Shown: positions 15,649 through 24,231 of the stretch, one piece after another | Numbering within the stretch: position 1 is the first letter of the stretch | Layout of the letters: each line of letters opens with the position of its first letter | From: Candidatus Enterococcus murrayae | GTDB taxonomy: Bacteria > Bacillota > Bacilli > Lactobacillales > Enterococcaceae | DNA: 32,687 nt | Reading direction: 5' to 3' | Assembly (NCBI RefSeq): GCF_017315985.1 | Contig: NZ_JAFLVR010000039.1 | Span: forward strand, 1 to 32,687 | The notes under the pieces: generated by a model | The model's database searches: none | What the model was told of the DNA's origin: nothing | The model's input: only the letters and a program-made list of their open reading frames with translations | Made by a program: the position numbers and the translations under genes

Positions 15649-16389
15649 TTACTCGTCTTCTTGGATCAATGAAAATTCTTCGTCTGCCTTTTCGCGAGAA
15701 AATGTACAGCTATAGGTCTTTTTCTTGTTTTTATCGTTCATCAGATTCATTTGGAAAGTGATCTGAGTCAGCTTCGAAACATCCTTGGCTTCTTTGGCAA
15801 ATGCCTTAATATTGTCCTTAATTTGCTGACGGTTTTCTTCACTGCCAGAGTCGCCAGCCAAAGCAATATTCAGCGTCTGCGTTGGAATGTCTAATACGAT
15901 CAATGTGGTTGACAAGCCAAAGTATGGACTGACCTTCGTTGACAGATCACTCTCAATCTCGTATTGCTTCTCACGATTTTCGTCAGAAAACAATTCGTCC
16001 CACGGATAGTCCTTCAGCCCAATTCCCTTCGCAGGATAGGCTTTGATAGGTAATTTATTGATGATTTGCTTTTGCTCTTTTTTCAGTGTGTACAGCTCGT
16101 CTTTTAACTGATTGGTTCGTTCCGTAACGACATGCAGCTGATCTTCCATCTGAAATAATCCATAAGTAGTTAAAAGCAAGCCCAGTGCTAAGAGGATCGT
16201 TAAATATAGTAAGGCAGAAACGTGCTTTCTCTGCTCTGACTGCTTGACAACCTCCAGCTTCCGTTGAAATGACAGTGGTGTATTCGGTGGTACCTGAAGT
16301 CGCTGAAGTTGCACCTTGATGATCATCCGCCGAAACCAAACAATGAGTATCAAAATGACCAGCGCGACGCTAATCCAATTTATGATCAA
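15649..16389 (-). CDS. Two-TM membrane protein with extracellular coiled coil and GIGLKDY motif (copy 2)
   Basis: This is a 246-aa protein. TM1 is at 4-19, a basic ~40-residue loop follows (cytoplasmic by the positive-inside rule), and TM2 is at 59-79. Then come an outside coiled coil (80-112), a conserved block (LPIKAYPAKGIGLKDYPW, 113-130) and an alpha/beta-looking C-terminal domain with a second weakly conserved block (IKDNIKAFAKEAKDVSKLTQ). It is a paralogue of the 257-aa protein at 18037-18810, which has the same topology. It lies 22 bp upstream of its coiled-coil partner gene. The single-domain ectoplasmic layout recalls assembly-platform proteins, but no homology is claimed. Function unknown. 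Confidence 0.6.
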   Translation of the reverse strand: MIINWISVALVILILIVWFRRMIIKVQLQRLQVPPNTPLSFQRKLEVVKQSEQRKHVSALLYLTILLALGLLLTTYGLFQMEDQLHVVTERTNQLKDELYTLKKEQKQIINKLPIKAYPAKGIGLKDYPWDELFSDENREKQYEIESDLSTKVSPYFGLSTTLIVLDIPTQTLNIALAGDSGSEENRQQIKDNIKAFAKEAKDVSKLTQITFQMNLMNDKNKKKTYSCTFSREKADEEFSLIQEDE

Positions 16390-16441
16390 AATGTGTGTAG
16401 CCCCTTTTCTTTGTTAGGTTTAGTTAGATTTTGTTTCCTTA

Positions 16442-18037
16442 TTAATCAAAATACTCGGATAATTTCTGATCCTGCTTATTTTTCTTTATCTCTTTTAACA
16501 GTGTCCCGTTCGATAGGGCCTCCACCTTGAACTCTAGGTCATCATAGATAGAGAGCACATTCTTACGTGATTCTGAAACTTCAATCAAAATCTTTTTCGC
16601 CCGGTTACTGATATTTTCTAATTCTAATTCGGCAGAGCTGATCATGTGCTTTGCTTCGACTTGGGCTTCTTCAACCGTTCGATTCGCCTGTTTCTTCGCT
16701 GAGATCAGTACTTCACCGATTTCCTGTTGAGATTGGACCACTTCTTTTTTCAATCGTTCATTTTTCTCAATCAACTCATCGACTTGCTTCTTGGCCTGAA
16801 TCAATTCCAGACTTTCTTCCGCGTCTTTTTGTTCCTTCAATTTGCTCAATTCGACTTGCGCATCAGCTAAACGGCTGGCTAGTCGTTCCTTTTCTGCCTC
16901 TAGCTGTTCTAGTGCATTTGTTTTTTCTTCCATCTTTGCGATTTCCTCATGAGCATCAAACAAGGCGCTGTTGAGAGCTTCTTTCTCCGCCGCTAATTGT
17001 TCCAAATCTTCGAATACTTCTTCTTGTGTGTGTTCTTCCGGCATATGCCCTTGTTCATCGATCGCCATTTGTGATTCCTCCAATGCGGTTTTAAGCTTTT
17101 GAGCGACTTGCTCGTTTAATTGTTGAATCGTCTTTCTGTACTTTGTATTCTCTTCTTTCAGACGTTTCAATTCAGCGTCCATTTCTTGATTCTTTTCTTC
17201 AAGCAGTTCATCAAGTACATCGTTTTCGGCTTGAAGTTCAATCATTTTTGCTTCGTTTTTTTGATTGATCGTATGTAACTGTTGGTAATCCTGTTCCAAT
17301 TCACGGTATTGTTTTTTTGACTGAGTAATCACTGCCTGATACTCTATGACTTCCGTCTCAATCTGAGTCAGCTTTTTTTCAGCTTCACTTGTTGCTTCCT
17401 GCGACTTCTTATACTTTGCTTGGTACTCCTTAAGCTGTCGCGTGAGTTCTTTCAAATCGACTGTTGCAGCTGCTTTTTCCGATTCTTCCTGCTTGATTCG
17501 ATCAAGGGTTTCAGCTAGTTCTTGTTGTTTCTTTTCTAGTCGCTGCTGAAGTTCCTCGATGGTCGATTCCGTTTCTTTCTTTTCTTCATCTATTTCAGTA
17601 AGTTTCGTCTGCCACTCTTCTGCTCGGTCGCTCAGCTCCTCTTCCAATCTGGTGCGCTCAAAAGAAAGCTTCTCTTTCAGTTCGTCATTTTCTACTTCTA
17701 ACTCCTGAACCCGAGCTTCCGCTTCGCTTTTTAACGCCTCTAACTCTGCTTGAAGCTGTTTGATTTTCGATTGAGTGACAACATCATCCTTTTCGAGCTG
17801 CTCTTCAACATCTGGTTCATTTTTACTGTACGCAACAGTCTGTTCCTGTTCTTGGATAAATTCTTCTATTTCAATCTGGTCATCGGACTCCGCTTCATTG
17901 TTCAAGAATGATTCTGGCACACCTCTTGCTTCGTTATAACGTTCTTCCGCATTCAGTTCTTCTTCAGTAATATCATTGATAAACTCTTTCAATGCCTGCG
18001 TTGACAGCCATTTTCTTTTTTTCTTGTTCTCTGCCAT
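16442..18037 (-). CDS. Long coiled-coil cytoplasmic scaffold protein, DivIVA-like C-terminal module (copy 1)
   Basis: This is a 531-aa acidic protein with no signal or membrane segment. The basic N-terminus (MAENKKKRKWLSTQALKEFI) and the acidic ITEEELNAEE match the shorter paralogue. Coiled coil dominates from ~85 to 435. Residues 436-510 (QSQQEIGEVLISAKKQANRT; VEAKHMISSAELELENISNR) are the shared DivIVA-like module. The start codon overlaps the stop of the membrane protein gene by one base (TAATG at 18037-18041), so the pair is translationally coupled and the products probably work together. Proposed role: intracellular scaffold that places the secretion and pilus assembly machinery; this is inference. 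Confidence 0.6.
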   Translation of the reverse strand: MAENKKKRKWLSTQALKEFINDITEEELNAEERYNEARGVPESFLNNEAESDDQIEIEEFIQEQEQTVAYSKNEPDVEEQLEKDDVVTQSKIKQLQAELEALKSEAEARVQELEVENDELKEKLSFERTRLEEELSDRAEEWQTKLTEIDEEKKETESTIEELQQRLEKKQQELAETLDRIKQEESEKAAATVDLKELTRQLKEYQAKYKKSQEATSEAEKKLTQIETEVIEYQAVITQSKKQYRELEQDYQQLHTINQKNEAKMIELQAENDVLDELLEEKNQEMDAELKRLKEENTKYRKTIQQLNEQVAQKLKTALEESQMAIDEQGHMPEEHTQEEVFEDLEQLAAEKEALNSALFDAHEEIAKMEEKTNALEQLEAEKERLASRLADAQVELSKLKEQKDAEESLELIQAKKQVDELIEKNERLKKEVVQSQQEIGEVLISAKKQANRTVEEAQVEAKHMISSAELELENISNRAKKILIEVSESRKNVLSIYDDLEFKVEALSNGTLLKEIKKNKQDQKLSEYFD

Positions 18038-18810
18038 TAGCCTTTCCCACCATCATTCTTTAGATTCTGCTCGGAAACATTCTTCTTAGTAAAACGCTCT
18101 TCGTTATTGTCACGAGAATAATTCACGCTATAGATAATTTTTTTGTCCTTCCCCATAGACGAGATCATTCGTACATGGATATCCGTCAATTCGGCAATCA
18201 CTTCGGCTTCTTTTGCGAAGTCATCGATATTCTTTTTGATTGTCTCTTTACTTGCGGTATCATCCATTCGTCCCTTAAGTTCAAGGGAGATGGTTTTCGG
18301 AACTGCTAATGAAACTGTTGGTGCAGTTGAACCAAAATATGGCACCGTCATATCAGAAATAACTGCTTCCATTTTTTTCTGTAGCTTTGAATCCTTATTT
18401 TCTGCAGTTAATTTCTCCCAAGAATAATCTTTGAGACCAATGCCTTCTTTCGGATAATTTTTTAGAGGAATGCTGGCGACTAGACGCTTTTGCTGCTGGT
18501 CCATGCGTTCCATTCGATCCTCTAAATGGGTGCTTTTGGTTTTCATTTTCTGGTAATCCTCCGCTAGAAATACAAAAGAACCGATGAAGATCATCAACGC
18601 GATTCCGATCGTTAAACAAGTAACTAACAAATAGCGAACATCTTTAGCTTGTTCGATCTTCCTAAGATAGTGGACTTTTCTTCGAAACAAAAGCGATTGA
18701 TCCGGTTCCTTTTGAATGGCTGAAAACCGCAGATCCAAAATCAGTCTCACTAGTATCAGGATAATTGCTAATACGATAAAACCCGCACTGATTATTCCTA
18801 GTAGGATCAT
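18037..18810 (-). CDS. Two-TM membrane protein with extracellular coiled coil and GIGLKDY motif (copy 1)
   Basis: Encodes 257 aa from ATG 18810 (GAGGTGA upstream). TM1 is at ~3-25, a basic cytoplasmic loop follows (FRRKVHYLRKIEQAKDVR), and TM2 is at ~60-83. Then come a coiled coil at 85-112, the block IPLKNYPKEGIGLKDYSW (114-131), and a C-terminal extracytoplasmic domain with IKKNIDDFAKEAEVIAELTD. Both blocks are shared with the 246-aa paralogue. It lies between the signal peptidase gene and its coiled-coil partner, to which it is coupled by a one-base stop/start overlap. It probably anchors the cytoplasmic coiled-coil protein and contacts wall or pilus components outside (inference). Confidence 0.6.
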   Translation of the reverse strand: MILLGIISAGFIVLAIILILVRLILDLRFSAIQKEPDQSLLFRRKVHYLRKIEQAKDVRYLLVTCLTIGIALMIFIGSFVFLAEDYQKMKTKSTHLEDRMERMDQQQKRLVASIPLKNYPKEGIGLKDYSWEKLTAENKDSKLQKKMEAVISDMTVPYFGSTAPTVSLAVPKTISLELKGRMDDTASKETIKKNIDDFAKEAEVIAELTDIHVRMISSMGKDKKIIYSVNYSRDNNEERFTKKNVSEQNLKNDGGKG

Positions 18811-18853
18811 CTTGATTTCACCTCTGGCCAGGCGGACAACAGGAGTTTCTTCT

Positions 18854-19432
18854 TCATTCGCTATCCTCCTGCTTTCTAATCAAAGAGGGGAGATGGAACT
18901 GGACCCTTCCCTCGATTTCCTTTTTATAGACAAAGCCAAACGTACGGCTATCCTTCGACACATCGATATGATCACCGGTCGTAAAGTACAATCCTTTAGG
19001 AATTTTGGTTAAGTCTTGAAATTCTTCAGCGACAGCGGGAGAAAGCTGAAACATGTAGGTCGTCTCAAAATCTCCCTGCTCGCCAATGTTCAGGACCATC
19101 CGATCATTGCGAATGAACATCGTATCTCCCGGCATCCCAATCACTCGTTTGACGAACTTCCCTTCTTCTCCTTTGACAGAAAAAGCGATCACATCATAGC
19201 GGTGAATCGGATCACTTCTTTTGACTAAAACCATGTCTTTTTCTGTCAACGTCGGCTTCATAGATGTTCCTGAGATGGGATGAAAGCTGTATTCCCTGCG
19301 AACTAGCTGCCCCGAGATGAACAACACAACCAATAGCAGTAAGGTCAGAATGGTCAATATAAGACTTTTAGCAATCGAGCGCTGTGGCGGAGTTTCTTCT
19401 TTTTTTGTTTGACGTGAACGAACAGTTGCCAT
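18854..19432 (-). CDS. Type I signal peptidase of the pilus cluster
   Basis: This is a 192-aa protein with one N-terminal TM (about 22-44) and all catalytic boxes of Gram-positive SipS-type enzymes: GTSMKPTL with nucleophile S57, FVKRVIGMPGD with general base K95, and a C-terminal box GDHIDVSKDSRTFGFV. It cleaves Sec signal peptides outside the membrane. SipA-type peptidases in other Gram-positive pilus operons act in pilin maturation or assembly. Both Ser and Lys are kept here, so it should be catalytic. It lies between the wall hydrolase and the scaffold genes, on the same strand, with short gaps. Confidence 0.9.
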   Translation of the reverse strand: MATVRSRQTKKEETPPQRSIAKSLILTILTLLLLVVLFISGQLVRREYSFHPISGTSMKPTLTEKDMVLVKRSDPIHRYDVIAFSVKGEEGKFVKRVIGMPGDTMFIRNDRMVLNIGEQGDFETTYMFQLSPAVAEEFQDLTKIPKGLYFTTGDHIDVSKDSRTFGFVYKKEIEGRVQFHLPSLIRKQEDSE

Positions 19433-19458
19433 AAGTTACAGTGCTCCTTTTTTCTTTA

Positions 19459-21624
19459 TCACTTTGCTTTGATATAGGAAACTTGATCAGAAGTAGCCAA
19501 TGCCGTGTCAATCACTCGATACGAAATCACCGTACCACCATAGACATTGCCCTCTGAAATCAAAATACCCTCTGGTCGAACAGCTTCCACAAAGGCCACA
19601 TGCCCATAACGTGTATCTGATCCAGCGACGCCTGGTTTAAAGGAGATCAACCAACCTGCTTTAGGTTTTTGGCTCACTTCATAGCCGAGTGCTTTTCCTT
19701 TGGTTGCCCATTCGCCACCGTTGCCCATATAGTCATCAACGGTTTTGCCTAATTGCTTCACACGGTTAAAGGCATACCACGTACATTGACCAACCGGATA
19801 GGAGCCTGAACTGTTGTAATCCACACCGTTGTAGTCTGGGTATTTCATGCGGCTGCGGTATTCTTCTGGAATTTCTTCTTTGCCTTTGATGAAGACGCCT
19901 GAATTTCCTTCGGTAGTTTTGACTTGATCGTATTTAGTTAAGTGATACAGGGCTATAATTGAGTTCAATTTTTGCCCATAGGTCGTGTCCGTCGCGTAAG
20001 TTCCGGTCAATGCGTTCGTTGTGCGTAAATAATTCTTCGCTTCAGAACGCCATGCTTGTTGGTAATACCCCGCATTGCCTGAGATGCCCCCACGCAAGAG
20101 TTCTACATAATCACCTAGTGACGCCGCATAGTTCGGATATTTACGAAACGCTGAGTTGATGGAATACAAATCGCCATTTCCTCGATCCTCTTGCGTTGCC
20201 ATCGATACGGATTGTCCTTGATAGGTTCCTTTAATCCCAAACAAGTTATGGTTTGGAGATAAAGACAACGTGCTAGTTCCTGATCCGCTTTCTATTAAAG
20301 CCTGCGCGATCATCACCGACGCAAAAACATCGTAGTCTTGCCCTAACTTGCGAGCATCTTCACCGACTGTTTCAATGAAGTTTTTCGCACTATCATTTTC
20401 AGTGAAGTTCATAGAAGCTGGATATTCTTTTAGGACTTGTTGACCATAATCGTTCAACGCTGCTTCTGGTAGTTCTTGCACCAACAGGTCTTCTTCTAAA
20501 TCGATCGTCTCCACAATCACTTGACGTTGAGTCTTTTTCTCTTCAGGTTCAGTATCAGAAGTTTCCTTCGCCTCTTCCTCAGTGGTCTCTTTTTCAATTT
20601 CTACATCATCGACTGTTAAGTAATAGTCCTCACCGATAGAGATACCTAATAAAATGTGATTGTCTTTTTCTTTTTGATAAACGAGGCTGCCAACAGTGAT
20701 TTCTTCTGGCATTTTCTCTGGTTTATCAGTGATTTCTATAGAGAATAATTGCTGGTACAAATCGGTCGCTAATTGTTTTGCATCATAGGTTTCTTCTTGT
20801 TCGATCCCAAGCTGCTTGATCCCTTCATAAATCAATGCCGCGTGGGCTTCATTTTCAAAACTGCTTAACAACGGCAGTTCGAAGCCTTTCAAATCTGATT
20901 GAGCAACTTCCGTTGTTTTCAGTTCACTTGGCAGCTTCAGTGCACTCGTCTGCGAAAAAGCCTCAGGTGCAGTCGGTGCGACAAACGGATATGGCTGAAC
21001 ACTCATCGTTGGTGGTGTTGCTGGAGTCACCGCTGCGGGTGTACTCGGTATCACTGGCGTTGGCGCAGGAGTCGCTGACTGTTTCGGTTCTTCTTGTATC
21101 TGACTAGTCGACGGCTGGGTGGGCAGAGAACTGCTCGGGGTCGTCGAACTTGGTTTGGTGTTACTTGGCTTTGTACCGCTTGGTTTCGTCGAGCTATTAC
21201 TCGATGAATGACTTGGTTTTATTGTACTTGAAGTAGACGAACTGCTTGATGGCTTTGTCGAACTGGATGTACTCGAACTGGACGACGAAGCAGGCGTGCT
21301 CGTACTAGTTGACGAATCTATAGTGCTGCTTTGCTCAAACGATGCTGAACCCTCTGTTTCCGAACTTGCTGCTGATCCTTGTTCAGAAGACTGAATTTCT
21401 GGTGTTACTACGGGTTCCTTCGTGTTTGCTTCTGGTATGACAGCTTCATTTACAGGTGCTTCATTACTTTCCGGCACAGACATCTGACTTTCTGCTGTTC
21501 CTGTTTCTACTATTAAAGAAGAACTTTCTGTTAGTTCACCTGCTTTTAATGCTCCGCTGCGTAAGCTGGCGAGTCCTCCGACAAAAACCAGTATCCCACA
21601 GACACCCACAACTATTTTTTTCAT
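19459..21624 (-). CDS. Secreted two-domain peptidoglycan hydrolase: glucosaminidase + CHAP
   Basis: This is a 721-aa protein. The N-terminal hydrophobic segment (1-20) is a signal peptide or anchor. A Ser/Thr/Pro-rich low-complexity linker covers 30-225. Residues ~255-345 (ALIYEGIKQLG; VGSLVYQKEKDNHILLGISIG) recall an NlpC/P60 fold without its catalytic Cys (tentative). A glucosaminidase (FlgJ/LytF type) domain spans ~410-565, with likely catalytic E445 in AQALIESGSG. A CHAP amidase/endopeptidase domain spans ~605-720, with C613 in GQCTWYAF and H675 in YGHVAFVE. It should cut both glycan strands and peptide bonds. In this operon, 14 bp after the sortase gene, it probably opens the wall for fibre export; general autolysin activity is the alternative. 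Confidence 0.88.
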   Translation of the reverse strand: MKKIVVGVCGILVFVGGLASLRSGALKAGELTESSSLIVETGTAESQMSVPESNEAPVNEAVIPEANTKEPVVTPEIQSSEQGSAASSETEGSASFEQSSTIDSSTSTSTPASSSSSSTSSSTKPSSSSSTSSTIKPSHSSSNSSTKPSGTKPSNTKPSSTTPSSSLPTQPSTSQIQEEPKQSATPAPTPVIPSTPAAVTPATPPTMSVQPYPFVAPTAPEAFSQTSALKLPSELKTTEVAQSDLKGFELPLLSSFENEAHAALIYEGIKQLGIEQEETYDAKQLATDLYQQLFSIEITDKPEKMPEEITVGSLVYQKEKDNHILLGISIGEDYYLTVDDVEIEKETTEEEAKETSDTEPEEKKTQRQVIVETIDLEEDLLVQELPEAALNDYGQQVLKEYPASMNFTENDSAKNFIETVGEDARKLGQDYDVFASVMIAQALIESGSGTSTLSLSPNHNLFGIKGTYQGQSVSMATQEDRGNGDLYSINSAFRKYPNYAASLGDYVELLRGGISGNAGYYQQAWRSEAKNYLRTTNALTGTYATDTTYGQKLNSIIALYHLTKYDQVKTTEGNSGVFIKGKEEIPEEYRSRMKYPDYNGVDYNSSGSYPVGQCTWYAFNRVKQLGKTVDDYMGNGGEWATKGKALGYEVSQKPKAGWLISFKPGVAGSDTRYGHVAFVEAVRPEGILISEGNVYGGTVISYRVIDTALATSDQVSYIKAK

Positions 21625-21638
21625 GAATTTGTTCCTTT

Positions 21639-23402
21639 CTAGATCAAACTAAAGAATAAAATCGGTAAGAGAAACAATAAGAACAAAGGCACCACTGTCT
21701 GCATCGGATCAGAAATGATCTTCGCAGCCAACGTCATGCTTACCCGCTCAGGTTCAGATACCGGGTCTTTTTTTATTAGAGTGCCATCGATTTTCTGGTC
21801 CTCGCGCTTCAATTTCATTTGTTTGAAGAGATCTTCCTCGGCATCATGTAGCGAATGGACGCTCTTGAGATTTCCTTGAACAAGACGCCGATAGATCGTT
21901 CCGATATCCCCTTCACATCGTAAGAGGGTCAGCTTCGCGATCCCATTCTTCGGCTCCTTTTCAACATAGGACACCTCGGTCTCTTCGATGATCTTGTTCA
22001 AAGACACCTCGTAGACATAGACTTGTTTAAAGTCCGTCGCATAAATCAACTGCCCCTTTTTTAAATCTTGGATCCGGTGCAACAGGACATCCTTATCAAA
22101 GATATTGTGTGCTAAGACAACATAGTTTCCGCGACCTAACTGTTGGTCGGAGCGGTAGGTCGCCGCTCCGGTTAACAGATTTTCATTCGCCATCCCTGCC
22201 AGAATCGGCAGGTCGATCGACACATTGGGAATGACAATTTTTCCAATTCCCCAGTTATTCGTTGTGTTCTGGACGACCGATTTCGCCTTGGCATAATCTG
22301 AGATTTTTACACTCGCGATCTGTTTCTCGCCATAGTTCGCTTCATTGATCTTATCGATATTGTAGGCACCCAGTTCTTCTTGCGGCCCAATATTGACTGC
22401 GGCAGACGCGGGTTCTTCCTCCATGTGGAGATACCCGTAGATGGCGGTGACGAGTACCGCCGTCATCGTAATAAATAGAAGAAAGAACAAGGTTTTTGTA
22501 ACTAGGAATAGCCGTTTCAGATTTTTCCGCGCTTTGGCAGAGACAATCGGATCCTCCGATCGGAATCGTTTGATGAAGCGACGATACAAGCCCATGAGTA
22601 AGGCGAAGATTGCGACATTTAATCCTAGTGTCGCTAAGACAATATTTTGATAACTCCATGTATTCCGTTTCTTGACTTTCCGTTGGACAGCCGTTTTATA
22701 ATCCACTCGATGACCCGTGACTAACAAGCGAAAGGTATTGATGCCCGGTGGCGTACAGGTCAGCAGCGTGGCTTTGTCCTTGCCTTTATGAATCTTGACC
22801 TTATCGACATCACTTGGCAAAATTTCTTCAAAGGAATCGATCTCATACGCCAAGCGTTTGCCTAAAATATTGATAAAAAACAAATCGCCTTCTTTTAAAT
22901 TTCGAATATCGGTAAAGAGCACCTGGTTCTTGACCCCGCTGTGTCCCGTAATGACCGAATGGGTATTCTTCCCACCGATGGGAATCGAAGTGGGTTCAAA
23001 ATGCCCCAAGCCCTTCTCCAATGTTTTGAATGACGTGCCGTGAAAAAAAGGCATTTGTTTGATATCAATCGCGGGAATATCAACGGTTCCCATGACATCC
23101 CCTTGTTTCATGATTTTGTTATAAACCACTGGATCACCCTTCGGTAATCCCTCTTGTTTATTGTAAATATATTCGTTGTAAGCCCTCGCCAATGCCCACT
23201 GTTCGTCTTTTTCTTTTTGAGACATCTTTTTCATCGTATCGTCGTACTCAGACACTGCTTGACTCCGCTCACGATTAGCTAAGTAATTCCCTACGATAGG
23301 ATAAAGAAGGGTCAACACGCCTCCTACGATCATGATGATCGCAAAGATTTTCAAAAAAGAATGCTTTCTCTGCTTTCTTTTCGATTGTTTTTTCTTCTTC
23401 AT
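21639..23402 (-). CDS. Tandem (two-domain) sortase: class C domain fused to a second, class A-like domain
   Basis: This is a 587-aa protein. TM1 is at 15-35. The first sortase domain (~95-235) has class C features: HGTSFKTLEKGLGHFE, H154 in ITGHSG, C216 in TLLTCTPPG, R225, and an N-terminal lid-like segment with D90-P91. TM2 (252-273) and TM3 (300-322) loop through the membrane. The second sortase domain (~385-515) has H432 in VVLAHN, C496 in LTLLRCEG and R505/R506. TM4 is at 568-586. Both catalytic triads are intact, and both domains should face outside. The first would polymerise pilins; the second may anchor the fibre or attach another subunit. The frame is continuous across both domains. 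Single-domain sortases are the rule in such operons, so the fusion is unusual. Confidence 0.88.
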   Translation of the reverse strand: MKKKKQSKRKQRKHSFLKIFAIIMIVGGVLTLLYPIVGNYLANRERSQAVSEYDDTMKKMSQKEKDEQWALARAYNEYIYNKQEGLPKGDPVVYNKIMKQGDVMGTVDIPAIDIKQMPFFHGTSFKTLEKGLGHFEPTSIPIGGKNTHSVITGHSGVKNQVLFTDIRNLKEGDLFFINILGKRLAYEIDSFEEILPSDVDKVKIHKGKDKATLLTCTPPGINTFRLLVTGHRVDYKTAVQRKVKKRNTWSYQNIVLATLGLNVAIFALLMGLYRRFIKRFRSEDPIVSAKARKNLKRLFLVTKTLFFLLFITMTAVLVTAIYGYLHMEEEPASAAVNIGPQEELGAYNIDKINEANYGEKQIASVKISDYAKAKSVVQNTTNNWGIGKIVIPNVSIDLPILAGMANENLLTGAATYRSDQQLGRGNYVVLAHNIFDKDVLLHRIQDLKKGQLIYATDFKQVYVYEVSLNKIIEETEVSYVEKEPKNGIAKLTLLRCEGDIGTIYRRLVQGNLKSVHSLHDAEEDLFKQMKLKREDQKIDGTLIKKDPVSEPERVSMTLAAKIISDPMQTVVPLFLLFLLPILFFSLI

Positions 23403-23440
23403 GACGGGTCCTTCTTTCCAATAGGGTTTGACAATTTGAA

Positions 23441-23487
23441 AGAAAGAATCAAAGACACGAAAAACATGCGCATCCCAGATTCTTTCT
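23441..23487. other. Intercistronic hairpin between small pilin and sortase genes
   Basis: AGAAAGAATC (23441-23450) and GATTCTTTCT (23478-23487) pair perfectly across a 27-nt loop in the 111-bp gap. There is no clear T-tract, so it may act as an attenuator or mRNA-processing site, letting pilins be made in excess of sortase. Confidence 0.45.
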
Positions 23488-23513
23488 TCAGTAATGATGC
23501 ATGAGCGATCGTC

Positions 23514-24230
23514 TTAAAAAACGTCCTTCTTCCGATGAATACTGAACATCCCGACACCGCCCATAGCGAAAATCATGGCGAGTATCCACATGAGGACTTG
23601 CGCCGTGCCAATGTTTCCACTGGTTTGCGGCAGCTTCTTGATCTCCCCTTTTTCATCGACTTCGATTGGCGTACCATCCGGTCCTTTGGTCACAGGCAAT
23701 TTAGGGGTATTGCCTAAGACACTGGATTTGGGATAGATATAAACTTCATTCAAGGGTTCGCCTGTCTGTTGAGGAAACGGCAGCTCGACAATGACGGGTT
23801 CCATCACGTCTTTTAACTGTGCGTGTTCCTTTTCAACAATCTGGTACATCCCTTGTGCCAAATTTCCCGCGTGGGCAAGACCTTTTTCATCGGTGGTGAT
23901 GGTCGTAGTAAAAGCACCATCCCCTTGAACGGGTTCGAACCCAGAGGCACCTTGAATCGGTGTCACACGGGTGATTTCATACGTCATCCCAGGCAAAGGG
24001 TCCAGATTCTTCCCATCCGCATCCTTAACTTGATCGACTTTCGTCCCATCTAAGGGCATCGTATCGGCAATCTTGGCAAAATCGACAATCTTATACTTTT
24101 GTACGTAGATACTGTATCCAGAGTTCCCCGTACCTTCTGTGAACGCTGCTTCGGCATGAGCAGACACCACCCCACCAAAGCTCAGGAAGAAAACAAACAA
24201 ACAGAACAACAAACGACGTAGCTTTTTCAT
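23514..24230 (-). CDS. Small pilin subunit with LPQTS sorting signal
   Basis: Encodes 238 aa from ATG 24230; the ribosome site GGAAGGGGAGG lies inside the upstream gene, whose stop is separated from this ATG by one base. Signal peptide 1-28 (VVSAHAEA). The mature part has a pilin motif NEVYIYPKS (K168), an E-box-like glutamate in MYQIVEKE (E133) and the sorting signal KKLPQTSG (200-204) followed by a TM and RKK. LPXTS rather than LPXTG suggests a distinct sortase preference. The size and motif recall FctA-like backbone or basal pilins. Position between the tip protein and the sortase fits either a second shaft component or a base subunit. Confidence 0.85.
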   Translation of the reverse strand: MKKLRRLLFCLFVFFLSFGGVVSAHAEAAFTEGTGNSGYSIYVQKYKIVDFAKIADTMPLDGTKVDQVKDADGKNLDPLPGMTYEITRVTPIQGASGFEPVQGDGAFTTTITTDEKGLAHAGNLAQGMYQIVEKEHAQLKDVMEPVIVELPFPQQTGEPLNEVYIYPKSSVLGNTPKLPVTKGPDGTPIEVDEKGEIKKLPQTSGNIGTAQVLMWILAMIFAMGGVGMFSIHRKKDVF

Positions 24231-24231
24231 T

